Shown one piece after another: positions 1-6,414 of a stretch of 34,667 nucleotides of DNA. The number at the start of each line of letters is the position of its first letter. Within the stretch, counting starts at the first letter, position 1. This stretch comes from an uncultured Bacilli bacterium (GTDB lineage Bacteria; Bacillota_I; Bacilli_A; RF39; UBA660): the NCBI GenBank assembly GCA_947625625.1, contig CANQPC010000014.1, forward strand, positions 1 to 34,667, given 5' to 3'. Below the pieces are notes generated by a model. That model was not told where the DNA came from. It saw only the letters and a program-made list of their open reading frames with translations, and searched no databases. The translations under genes and the position numbers were made by a program.

Positions 1-13
1 ACTTCAACCTCAC
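1..13 (-). CDS. Start of an unidentified gene running off the left edge
   Basis: Only the first four codons are inside the window, read on the minus strand as GTG AGG TTG AAG (M-R-L-K). The start is supported by a purine-rich ribosome binding site (AAGGAAGGAG) ending 7 nt before the GTG and by a strong sigma-A-like promoter about 70 nt further upstream (83-111). The product cannot be identified from four residues. The ybeY-dgkA-cdd order often continues into era or recO, but the long gap and separate promoter argue against simple continuation of that operon. Confidence 0.35.
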
Positions 14-49
14 AAAATCACTCCTTCCTTCCGAAATATCGGCAAAAAA

Positions 50-76
50 GAGAGAAACACCTTATGCATTTACCAC
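50..76 (-). repeat. Shared leader element, copy in the leftward transcript
   Basis: The minus strand reads GTGGTAAATGC (76-66) and then AAGGTGTTTCTCTC (63-50). The latter 14 nt is identical to + strand 294-307. Because the two copies are inverted in the DNA and lie downstream of divergent promoters, both transcripts carry the same-sense sequence. Function unknown. Confidence 0.6.
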
Positions 77-82
77 GTTGTA

Positions 83-111
83 ATTATATATATTATTATC
101 TAGTTAGTCAA
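83..111 (-). promoter_or_regulatory. Sigma-A promoter for the gene at the left edge
   Basis: On the minus strand TTGACT (106-111), a 17-nt spacer and TATAAT (83-88). The predicted transcript starts near 76 and runs left through the shared leader element and the ribosome binding site of the edge gene. Confidence 0.7.
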
Positions 112-213
112 CCTTAATTTGATATTTTTTTCATTTTGTCTGTAAAGCCTTATTTTACTTATGATTATGGTTATTTATATTAGCAAACATACGTATTGCT
201 ATTTATAAAGTGA

Positions 214-242
214 TTGACTTTCATAGGAAATAACTATATAAT
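214..242 (+). promoter_or_regulatory. Sigma-A promoter of a candidate small RNA
   Basis: TTGACT (214-219), 17-nt spacer, TATAAT (237-242). It is one of the best promoter matches in the window, yet no protein gene follows on the + strand before the strong terminator at 325-353. Confidence 0.75.
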
Positions 243-275
243 TTATTTAGGAAGAGATATTTATCAAATAAAAAT

Positions 276-307
276 GTGGCAAACACTTATTTGAAGGTGT
301 TTCTCTC
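276..307 (+). repeat. Shared leader element, copy in the small RNA
   Basis: GTGGCAAACAC (276-286) followed by AAGGTGTTTCTCTC (294-307). The 14-nt part matches the minus-strand leader at 63-50 exactly, and the preceding GTGG-pyrimidine-AAA segment is also shared. Confidence 0.6.
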
Positions 308-324
308 CAATGTATATTAATATT

Positions 325-353
325 GGAGCACCCCCTTTAGTGCTCCTTTTTTT
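325..353 (+). terminator. Intrinsic terminator of the small RNA
   Basis: GGAGCAC (325-331), loop 332-339, GTGCTCC (340-346), then seven T (347-353). A 7-bp GC-rich stem plus T-run. Confidence 0.85.
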
Positions 354-371
354 ATTAATCAGTAAATTAAT

Positions 372-394
372 AAAAACCTCACTAAGAGGTTTTT
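372..394 (-). terminator. Terminator at the end of cdd (bidirectional)
   Basis: AAAAACCTC (372-380) and GAGGTTTTT (86-94 of the same block, i.e. 386-394) form a 9-bp stem around ACTAA, with flanking T/A runs on both strands. The hairpin overlaps the cdd stop codon and closes the six-gene minus-strand operon. Confidence 0.75.
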
Positions 395-779
395 ATTTTA
401 AATCATTTTTACCAAAAGGATAAGGACATAAATCTTTTACTAAAAAAGTTTCTTTGTCACCATCATTACTATAAAATGTAACTTCATCATCACGGTCAAA
501 AAATTCATTAATAACTTGTCTGCAGAGAAAACAAGAAGATGAAACTTTTTCACTATCGCACATTACGTACAGTTTACTAAAGTCTCCCTTTTTATAACCA
601 CTGGCAATGGCAGTATCTATTGCTACTCTTTCCGCGCAAACTGTCGCTCCATAAGAAGCATTTTCAACATTTACTCCACCGAAGCTCTTGCCATCTTTCA
701 TAAGGCAAATTGAAGCAACTTTGAATCCTGAATAAGGACTATAACTATTTCTTAACAATCTTTTTAAACTCTCTTCCAT
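393..779 (-). CDS. cdd: Cytidine deaminase
   Basis: Hydrolytic deamination of cytidine/deoxycytidine to uridine forms in pyrimidine salvage; cytosolic, zinc dependent. The CAE motif (Cys, Ala and catalytic Glu near residues 48-50) follows NASYGATV, and two further zinc cysteines lie in SCFLCRQV (near 83-86). In most homologues this second motif reads PCGxC, so the P and G are replaced here although both cysteines remain. About 128 aa, normal for the homotetrameric short form. Two in-frame ATGs exist at 782 and 779; AGGAGG lies 3 nt before the first and 6 nt before the second, so 779 is preferred. The dgkA stop overlaps the upstream ATG (ATGA), indicating translational coupling. Last gene of the operon. 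Confidence 0.93.
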   Translation of the reverse strand: MEESLKRLLRNSYSPYSGFKVASICLMKDGKSFGGVNVENASYGATVCAERVAIDTAIASGYKKGDFSKLYVMCDSEKVSSSCFLCRQVINEFFDRDDEVTFYSNDGDKETFLVKDLCPYPFGKNDLK

Positions 780-1168
780 CATATTCCTCCTAATAAATTA
801 ATTATTTTAGGAATAAAAATAATTATTCCTACTATGACAGCAAAGAAAGAAGCAGTAAGTACTGCACCAGCAGAAACATCTTTGGCTATTCTTGCTATCT
901 CATTGTATTCTTTAGTATATAAATCCACTACCTTCTCAATTGCAGTATTAATAATTTCCATTATAAGAACTAAAAATATGGCAACTAAAATTATTATAAA
1001 ATCTTCAATGTCTACTTTTAGTATGATACTAAAAAGAAGAGTTATAACTGCAATTAATATCTCCCTTTTAAAATTCTTTTCATTTTCAGTAATAAAAGAA
1101 AGACCATTCAGACAATCTCTAAAACTACTTTTAAAGCTTCTCTTCCTCCCTTTTAATTTTGAAAGCAT
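779..1168 (-). CDS. dgkA: Undecaprenol/diacylglycerol kinase (DgkA family)
   Basis: Small integral-membrane kinase that in Gram-positives phosphorylates undecaprenol, recycling the lipid carrier for cell-wall synthesis. Visible family motifs: ENEKNFKREI (about 28-37), EIINTAIEKVVD (about 71-82) with the catalytic glutamates, and AKDVSAGAVL (about 95-104). Three hydrophobic segments (about 38-55, 57-76, 100-122). Length 129 aa is typical. The start overlaps the end of ybeY by 38 nt; it is supported by AGGAGG 9 nt upstream, inside ybeY. The order ybeY-dgkA-cdd is conserved widely in Firmicutes. The choice of undecaprenol over diacylglycerol as substrate is inferred from the lineage. Confidence 0.93.
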   Translation of the reverse strand: MLSKLKGRKRSFKSSFRDCLNGLSFITENEKNFKREILIAVITLLFSIILKVDIEDFIIILVAIFLVLIMEIINTAIEKVVDLYTKEYNEIARIAKDVSAGAVLTASFFAVIVGIIIFIPKIINLLGGI

Positions 1169-1586
1169 CGAGTAGTTCCTCCTGTTTTTCGAACATTTCT
1201 TTTTCTTCTTCTTCGTTCATATGGTCGTATCCTAAAAGATGAAGAAGACCATGCGTAGCTAAAAAGCATACTTCTCTAACTCGTGAATGATTATATTCTT
1301 TAGCTTGATCGTAGGCAACATCGATAGCTATATAAATATCACCTAGCAATCTAAAATCTTCATAGACAATATCTTTGTTATCTTCTAAAGCAAAAGATAT
1401 GACGTCGGTAACTCGATCAGTATGCCTATACTCTCTATTGATATCATGAATTTCATCATTACTCACAAATATTATATTAAATATTCCCGTAGCTATTCCT
1501 AATTTATCGACGACAAAATTCATATATTTTTCCAATGTCTCAATCTCTTTGATTTCTTTTTCAGTATTATTAAATATTTCAAACAT
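1131..1586 (-). CDS. ybeY: Endoribonuclease YbeY (16S rRNA maturation)
   Basis: Zinc-dependent single-strand endoribonuclease involved in 16S rRNA 3' end maturation and ribosome quality control; cytosolic. The signature HGLLHLLGYDH (residues 112-122) supplies the three zinc histidines, and RVTDVISFAL (58-67) is the conserved substrate-side motif with Arg58. The 151-aa length is normal. It begins 2 nt after the VanZ-family gene ends, with an AGGGGG-type ribosome binding site, and its 3' end overlaps dgkA. This normally housekeeping gene is here transcribed behind an ABC transporter promoter with no visible promoter of its own. Confidence 0.95.
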   Translation of the reverse strand: MFEIFNNTEKEIKEIETLEKYMNFVVDKLGIATGIFNIIFVSNDEIHDINREYRHTDRVTDVISFALEDNKDIVYEDFRLLGDIYIAIDVAYDQAKEYNHSRVREVCFLATHGLLHLLGYDHMNEEEEKEMFEKQEELLDAFKIKREEEKL

Positions 1587-1588
1587 TT

Positions 1589-2206
1589 CTATCCCCCTAT
1601 CACACCAAAAATATTAATATTAAAAGAATAAATAATAACAAGTATCAATATAGCAATAATCAAAATATCTAAAACTGTATCATTTTTAAATATTTTAATT
1701 CTACTTTGAATGGCATCAATACCAATATAAATGAGAAATCCTCCTATTCCACCAAGTAAATTTAGAATAATATCATCAATATCGAAAACTCTTCCAATAT
1801 AATATTGAACAGTCTCTATTGTTAGAGATACTATAACTGTAAGAATGGTAATTACTGAAAATTTTTTATTTCTAAGTAAATATGAGGCTAAAAAGCCATA
1901 AGGAACGAATAGCATAATATTTCCCATGATATTTTTCATAAATTTGGCAGAACCAAAACTATATCTAAATATCTCTTTAAATGGTACAAAGTTGGATACT
2001 CCATAGTTAATATCTTGAAAAGTAACAACATGAAATAGACATAATATATATATTATAAATATTAAATATATAATTTCTTTATGTAATTGAAATTTTTTAT
2101 GTCTAGTTAATATATAAGCAATTCTAAGGGTCGTTGCAATAACTGTTATTATAATAATCATCGGCCATATATCAGGCATTACTTCTAAAAATACATTCTT
2201 AATCAT
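1589..2206 (-). CDS. VanZ-family membrane protein
   Basis: A 205-aa polytopic membrane protein with the VanZ family core: NIMLFVPYGFLASY (about 112-125), SLTIETVQYYIGRVFDIDD (about 147-165) and NLLGGIGGF. About five to six transmembrane helices. VanZ of Tn1546 confers low-level teicoplanin resistance by an unresolved mechanism, but most chromosomal homologues have no assigned role. AGGAGG 6 nt before the ATG supports the start; the gap to the upstream permease is 10 nt. Its place after an ABC exporter pair suggests an envelope function; resistance is not implied by sequence. Confidence 0.85.
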   Translation of the reverse strand: MIKNVFLEVMPDIWPMIIIITVIATTLRIAYILTRHKKFQLHKEIIYLIFIIYILCLFHVVTFQDINYGVSNFVPFKEIFRYSFGSAKFMKNIMGNIMLFVPYGFLASYLLRNKKFSVITILTVIVSLTIETVQYYIGRVFDIDDIILNLLGGIGGFLIYIGIDAIQSRIKIFKNDTVLDILIIAILILVIIYSFNINIFGVIGG

Positions 2207-2216
2207 TTAATACCTC

Positions 2217-3689
2217 CTAAATATTCTTTATATCTCTTCTTTTAAATAATATAACTGCTCCCAGTATCATAACTAAAATATAAATTACACTTATTGCTAT
2301 AGCAAAACTAAAATTACTATATTGAAAGGCAGGTAATTTACCAAATAAATATTCTTCCAAGTTCCAATTCAAAGTTGGAAATAATTTCATCCACTTTAAA
2401 TTTAAAGATATAGCTACAGTATTTAGAACTTCTCCAAACATGTAAAAGACAATTGGAAGGGCTATACTAATTTGACTGTTTATCGTTAAAGTACCTAAAA
2501 CAAAAGCTAATGATAGAATCAAAAGAAACATTGGTAAATGACTACCTATCATAATTAAAGTGTAAATAAAGATATTGTACTCTTGTACTTCACCACTGGT
2601 GAAATTATAAACTACGACAGGAATTTTTAAGCTATCAAACGAGAAAAATATTCCTCCGACAACTAAATCACATAAACATACGAATATAATAACACTAAAT
2701 AATATTATCAAACAGGAAATAAATTTTGCCAATAATATTTTGGTTCTCGAATAAGGTCTTATTAAAAGATTTTTTATTGTTCCCTTATTAAATTCACTTG
2801 CTACTATTGTACCCGCTATAATGATCGTTAAGATAACAATAAGTATTTCATAACTGCTTACTGAACTGATAACATTATTTCTTACTGTATTTTGTTTATT
2901 AAGATTAACTTTATTTTCTAAAATATATTTATTGATATTATAACTTTCTAAATTATTATAATAAGCTCTTTTATCGTCATAATTTAATTTATCGATGTTA
3001 TCAGGATCAATATCTTTTATGTATTTATAAGAACTACTATACTCATTTAAAGCATCATTTAAATAATTATTACCATATAGTATTTGTTTTTCTTTTCGAT
3101 AGTTTAATAGCTCTCTATCAAATTCTAAATTCTCTAAAGATTCATCTATTTCAAGTAATAGTTTCTTATCTTCTTCTTTCTCTTTATCTTTCTTTAAACC
3201 TTCAATTTGTTTGTCTATTTCTTCTAATTTACTGGTAATAAATCCATCAAAATCATCTTTGTCAAAATAGTTAATATAATAATCATAATCTTTTTTATTT
3301 TCATTATATAATTCATCATTAGTAAATACGTAAGTATAATAATTCATATTATATACTACATCATACATTTCACTATTTACTATGTAAGATTGCCATGAAT
3401 TAGTTCCATATTTATTAGATAATTCAAACATATCGACATAGGTTTTTTCTTCGACATATAAAAGCTTATCAGTAGCTTTATTAGGATCTAAATCATTTAA
3501 AGTGTCTTTCATTATCGCCGAAGAATAATTTTCAATACTGGCAAGGGCCTTCAAATTACCATCATCATCATACATAGTTTTATATAAAACATCATTTAAT
3601 AAGACTAGTAAGAAAATAATAATTCCGATAATATATATACTTTTTTTATGAAATATCTTATAAAGTTCGTTTCCTATAAGTCTAAACAA
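2217..3689 (-). CDS. ABC-2 type exporter permease with a large extracytoplasmic domain
   Basis: Membrane component of an ABC exporter paired with the overlapping ATPase. One transmembrane helix near residues 17-37 is followed by a hydrophilic, strongly charged region (about 40-275) with a predicted coiled coil near 150-205. Five more helices follow from about 278 to the C-terminus (about 278-300, 315-345, 375-400, 405-430, 460-482). The motif ASEFNKGTIKNLLIRPYSR after the second helix is typical of ABC-2 permeases of the bacitracin/lantibiotic-immunity type. The start codon is TTG at 3689: GGGAGG lies 8 nt upstream inside the ATPase gene, and the two genes overlap by 8 nt. Substrate unknown. 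Confidence 0.85.
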   Translation of the reverse strand: MFRLIGNELYKIFHKKSIYIIGIIIFLLVLLNDVLYKTMYDDDGNLKALASIENYSSAIMKDTLNDLDPNKATDKLLYVEEKTYVDMFELSNKYGTNSWQSYIVNSEMYDVVYNMNYYTYVFTNDELYNENKKDYDYYINYFDKDDFDGFITSKLEEIDKQIEGLKKDKEKEEDKKLLLEIDESLENLEFDRELLNYRKEKQILYGNNYLNDALNEYSSSYKYIKDIDPDNIDKLNYDDKRAYYNNLESYNINKYILENKVNLNKQNTVRNNVISSVSSYEILIVILTIIIAGTIVASEFNKGTIKNLLIRPYSRTKILLAKFISCLIILFSVIIFVCLCDLVVGGIFFSFDSLKIPVVVYNFTSGEVQEYNIFIYTLIMIGSHLPMFLLILSLAFVLGTLTINSQISIALPIVFYMFGEVLNTVAISLNLKWMKLFPTLNWNLEEYLFGKLPAFQYSNFSFAIAISVIYILVMILGAVILFKRRDIKNI

Positions 3690-4563
3690 TTTTATTACCT
3701 CCCGTCTTCTTTAAGAATGCATCTTCGAGAGATAATTTTTCTTCATAAATGCTATATATCTTAATTCCTTTATCAATTAAAATATTAATAAATACTGGTA
3801 TATCTTCTCTATTTATTTTAATCTTAAAACTATTATCTGATAATTTAATATTATCATTTATACTAATAAATTTATCTACTTCAAAGATAAAATAACTTTC
3901 ATCACGTCTTTTTATTTTATCGATGGCATTTTCTTCGACAATTTTGCCATTTTGAATGATTGCTACTTTATTTACGACGTTATCTAATTCCGACAAGGCA
4001 TGACTAGATATCAATATTCCCATTTTTTGTTTGGCTAATTTTTTTAATAGATCTCTTATCTGTCTATTACCTTCAGGGTCTAGTCCATTAGTGGGTTCAT
4101 CTAATATTAACACTTTCGGATTATTTAGAAGGGAAGCCGCTATTCCAAGTCTCTGTCTCATTCCAAGTGAATATTTACTAACTTTATCTTTAATTCTATT
4201 TTCTAAACCGACAAGTTTTACTACTTCATCAATTCTTTCTTTTTTAATATTATACATGTTGGCGATAAGTTTTAAATTATCATAACCACTTAAATATAAA
4301 TACATATCGGGAGACTCGATTATTCCTCCAACGTTATTAATAGCTTTGGTAAATTCTTTTTGGATATCATAGCCACAGATAGTAACACTACCTGAATCAA
4401 TTTTCTGAAGTCCTAAAATAAGTTTAATAGTCGTCGTTTTCCCCGCTCCATTTGGGCCAATAAATCCTAAAATATCTCCCTCTTCGATTGATAAGTTAAC
4501 ATTTTCTAAAACTTTTTTCTTTCCAAATGATTTATTTAAATTACTTACTTTTAGTATTTCCAT
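3682..4563 (-). CDS. ABC transporter ATP-binding protein (BcrA/drug-export type)
   Basis: Cytosolic ATPase of the exporter. Walker A GPNGAGKTT (36-44), Q-loop region GIIESP (80-85, with Glu where Gln is usual), signature SLGMRQRL (132-139), Walker B VLILDEPTNGLDP (151-163) and switch ISSH. The LGMRQ-type signature and GIIESP are common in the BcrA/lantibiotic-immunity subfamily. The frame is open 19 codons further upstream to 4620, but GGAGG placed just before ATG 4563, giving MEILKVSNLNKSF, is the evident start; 293 aa. First gene of the six-gene operon, transcribed from the promoter at 4609-4637. Confidence 0.92.
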   Translation of the reverse strand: MEILKVSNLNKSFGKKKVLENVNLSIEEGDILGFIGPNGAGKTTTIKLILGLQKIDSGSVTICGYDIQKEFTKAINNVGGIIESPDMYLYLSGYDNLKLIANMYNIKKERIDEVVKLVGLENRIKDKVSKYSLGMRQRLGIAASLLNNPKVLILDEPTNGLDPEGNRQIRDLLKKLAKQKMGILISSHALSELDNVVNKVAIIQNGKIVEENAIDKIKRRDESYFIFEVDKFISINDNIKLSDNSFKIKINREDIPVFINILIDKGIKIYSIYEEKLSLEDAFLKKTGGNKIV

Positions 4564-4608
4564 AACTCCTCCGAAATTCTTTAATTGTAATAAGACTTTC
4601 CTAAAACA

Positions 4609-4637
4609 AAGATACCACACTAATGGTACCTTGTCAA
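4609..4637 (-). promoter_or_regulatory. Promoter of the ABC transporter-ybeY-cdd operon with an inverted repeat in the spacer
   Basis: Minus strand TTGACA (4632-4637), 17-nt spacer, TATCTT (4609-4614). On the + strand GATACC (4611-4616) and GGTACC (4625-4630), separated by 8 nt, form an imperfect inverted repeat that covers the spacer and touches the -10. This is the position expected of a repressor operator; no cognate regulator is adjacent. Confidence 0.65.
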
Positions 4638-4643
4638 CATAAG

Positions 4644-5090
4644 TTATTTACTCAAATCATACTTATCAAGTTCATCGGCAAGTTCGAGCTGAGCTTTAAT
4701 AATATTTTTTATTCTATCTTTATATACCGTGACATTCTTTCTTAGCAAATTAGCTTCCATTTCTGTCTTTTCGGCGGTCAAAAGAGCTTCATGAACGATA
4801 GAATTGGCATTATTTCTTGCCTCTTCAACTATCATCTTCGCTTCTTCGCGAGCAAGAGTACGCATTCGATCTGATGCACTTTGAGCGGCTAATATTGCTT
4901 CACTAATTCTATCATCAGATCCATGTTTTTTTTCTTTCTCCCTTTTTAGCTCCTCTTCTAATGAAGAAATTTTTCTCTGCGAAAGCAAATTATCATTATG
5001 TTCTTTTTCTAATCTTTTGATAACTATATCTATGAATCTATTTACTTCATCAATATTATAGCCCTCACTAGCTATTGAAAATCTCTTCAT
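4644..5090 (-). CDS. divIVA: DivIVA-domain cell division/polarity protein
   Basis: A 148-aa coiled-coil protein. The N-terminal EGYNIDEVNRFIDIVIKRLE (about 9-28) corresponds to the DivIVA membrane-binding crossed-loop region (G-Y-x-x-x-E-V-x-x-F), followed by long coiled coils (about 28-60 and 65-140). DivIVA proteins recognise negative membrane curvature at septa and poles and recruit partners, including chromosome-anchoring factors during sporulation. The start has TAGGTGA 5 nt upstream. It follows sepF by 17 nt in the same orientation, the conserved pairing of late division genes. It could be called GpsB by annotation transfer, but its length and coiled-coil extent favour DivIVA. Confidence 0.88.
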   Translation of the reverse strand: MKRFSIASEGYNIDEVNRFIDIVIKRLEKEHNDNLLSQRKISSLEEELKREKEKKHGSDDRISEAILAAQSASDRMRTLAREEAKMIVEEARNNANSIVHEALLTAEKTEMEANLLRKNVTVYKDRIKNIIKAQLELADELDKYDLSK

Positions 5091-5107
5091 AAGTCACCTA
5101 CCGTCTT

Positions 5108-5497
5108 TTACCACTCTATATCTGGATCAGCTTTTTTCTTTCCTTTTTCATCATCTTCAGTAATAGAGCCTTCAACATTGACATTCTTTGGAGTACATAA
5201 AAATATTCCTGCTCCTATTTTTTGAAGATCACCACCGATAGCATATACTGTTCCACTTAAAAAATCTACTATTCTCTTAGCTTGATCTGGTGTTACTCTC
5301 TTCATATTTACGACAACAGTATTTCTTTTCTTCAAATGATCCGCTATCTGCTGACTTTCCGAATAAGCTCTTGGTTCTAGCAAAATCATTTTTCCACCAT
5401 TGGGAATGGTTACCTTTTCTGCGTCATAGTATTCTTCATCACTATTATCATCCATAACTTCTTCAGTTACAAATTTTTTTAATTTATTTAGTGCCAT
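5108..5497 (-). CDS. sepF: Cell division protein SepF
   Basis: Membrane-associated FtsZ-interacting protein that assembles arcs at the septum and helps tether the Z-ring. The N-terminal [10 protein letters not shown] is a short amphipathic membrane-targeting segment. The core domain (about 34-112) shows the family pattern [40 protein letters not shown] and [17 protein letters not shown]. Total 129 aa, slightly shorter than many homologues because the linker after the membrane helix is short. AGGAGAG lies about 6 nt before the ATG and a promoter is at 5522-5550. First gene of sepF-divIVA. Confidence 0.95.
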   Translation of the reverse strand: MALNKLKKFVTEEVMDDNSDEEYYDAEKVTIPNGGKMILLEPRAYSESQQIADHLKKRNTVVVNMKRVTPDQAKRIVDFLSGTVYAIGGDLQKIGAGIFLCTPKNVNVEGSITEDDEKGKKKADPDIEW

Positions 5498-5521
5498 ACT
5501 AATCTCTCCTATTCTTCTTTA

Positions 5522-5550
5522 ATTTTATCATACATTTATTCAAAAAACAA
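5522..5550 (-). promoter_or_regulatory. Promoter of sepF-divIVA
   Basis: Minus strand TTGTTT (5545-5550), 17-nt spacer, TAAAAT (5522-5527), with a TG extension before the -10. Confidence 0.6.
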
Positions 5551-5566
5551 TAATTTTACCATTATT
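5541..5566 (-). terminator. Weak terminator after the pilin-like gene
   Basis: Minus strand AATAAT/ATTATT stem (5549-5566) followed by GTTTTTTG. The stem is only 6 A-T pairs and overlaps the sepF -35, so read-through into sepF is likely. Confidence 0.35.
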
Positions 5567-5576
5567 TTTTAGTTTT

Positions 5577-5957
5577 TTACTCTTCCTCCTTACACTGCAA
5601 ATCAATACTGTAAGTAAACTCTCGCTTATCACAATTGTAAGTTACTGTAACCTTAGTATTATTAGCTAGTTCTTTATTTGTTTTGGGATTTATGAGTTCT
5701 CCCTTTAAATCACCAGAAGATATAAGTGTACTTACAGTAATATATTTTTCAGTATCACAAGAAAAACCTAGCTCATATTTATTATTTTCGACATACATTT
5801 TAGTAGCACCAATAATATTATTTTCAAGTTCAGTACATGCTTCTTCCTTTTCTTTATCAATTAATACTAATACATTAGGAATTAAAATAAGTGACAAAAG
5901 AGCAATAATAGCTACTACTAAAATAACTTCGATTAAGGTAAATCCTTTTCTATTCAC
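5577..5957 (-). CDS. Type IV prepilin-like protein
   Basis: N-terminal NRKGFTLIEVILVVAIIA is a classical prepilin leader: basic residues, Gly before the cleavage site, Phe+1 and Glu+5, then a hydrophobic helix. After cleavage it would be a roughly 120-aa pseudopilin with a globular domain containing four cysteines. The frame is open to ATG 5972, but GGAG sits 9 nt before a GTG at 5957 that gives the compact leader MNRKGF, typical of the class; this GTG overlaps the upstream gene's stop by 8 nt. No pilus assembly genes (ATPase, PilC, PilD) are in the window, so the machinery must be elsewhere. Confidence 0.8.
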   Translation of the reverse strand: MNRKGFTLIEVILVVAIIALLSLILIPNVLVLIDKEKEEACTELENNIIGATKMYVENNKYELGFSCDTEKYITVSTLISSGDLKGELINPKTNKELANNTKVTVTYNCDKREFTYSIDLQCKEEE

Positions 5958-6402
5958 TATCATCAACTCCATTGTAATAAATTTTTGTCAAACGTATATT
6001 ATTTTGATCCGAAATGTTCGAACAATTAGCATCACCAAATAACGAAATGTAATTATTATTATAAACAAGATGGCAAAAGCTATCACTGCAAAAAAGCTTA
6101 ATTTCATAATCTTTAGGTAGGTAAGTAAAGCATTCAAAAGAAACATTTAAATATCTACTATTAGTGATCGAAAAGACATATTTACCATCATATTCTGTCC
6201 TATAACCACTGGTGGTAATTTGTTTATTAGGTTCAGTAAGTTTTTCAAGACTATACTTACTACTTATGTCATCCGTAATTACATCTAATCTATTACTTTT
6301 AGCTCCAAGTACTGCTAGATAAGAAGAAGTTAAAATAACAAACAAGATAAGTAGTCCATATAGAACACTAGTAATAGCAAAACCCTTATTATCTAGTTTC
6401 AT
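5950..6402 (-). CDS. Pilin-like membrane protein
   Basis: A 150-aa protein starting MKLDNKGFAITSVLYGLLIL: a short basic leader, Lys-Gly-Phe and a hydrophobic helix, like a pseudopilin but lacking the usual Glu+5. The exported part has several cysteines (about 90-130). The first ATG (6408) abuts AGGAGG with no spacing, whereas the third codon, ATG 6402, lies 6 nt after it and is chosen. Overlaps the following pilin-like gene by 8 nt and follows the deacetylase gene by 12 nt, so the three are probably one operon. Function unknown; a minor pseudopilin is the best guess. Confidence 0.65.
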   Translation of the reverse strand: MKLDNKGFAITSVLYGLLILFVILTSSYLAVLGAKSNRLDVITDDISSKYSLEKLTEPNKQITTSGYRTEYDGKYVFSITNSRYLNVSFECFTYLPKDYEIKLFCSDSFCHLVYNNNYISLFGDANCSNISDQNNIRLTKIYYNGVDDSE

Positions 6403-6414
6403 CTTCATCCTCCT

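Larger units (their letters stand above)
249..353 (+). ncRNA. Candidate small RNA of about 105 nt
   Basis: A near-consensus promoter (214-242) and a strong intrinsic terminator (325-353) delimit an RNA from about 249 to 353 that lacks a convincing reading frame; the only ATG frame (275) is six codons long with a badly spaced ribosome binding site. Visible structure includes GGAAGAGA (250-257) that can pair with TCTCTCC (302-308), AACACTT with AAGGTGTT (a local hairpin around 282-301), and CTCCAAT (305-311) with ATTGGAG (322-328). The last stem shares GGAG with the terminator, so the two are mutually exclusive, an arrangement like an attenuator. It does not resemble SRP RNA (no GGAAGCAG-type loop), tmRNA or a T-box. 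It carries the 14-nt element also found in the leftward leader. Identity unknown. Confidence 0.55.

Noticed and set aside
50-307. 14-bp inverted repeats as the ends of an insertion element
   Set aside because: No transposase or target-site duplication. The interval instead holds two divergent promoters, and the repeats fall in the two predicted transcripts.
834-1175. A 113-codon + strand open frame opposite dgkA
   Set aside because: It is the antisense shadow of clear dgkA and ybeY coding sequence, without a ribosome binding site.
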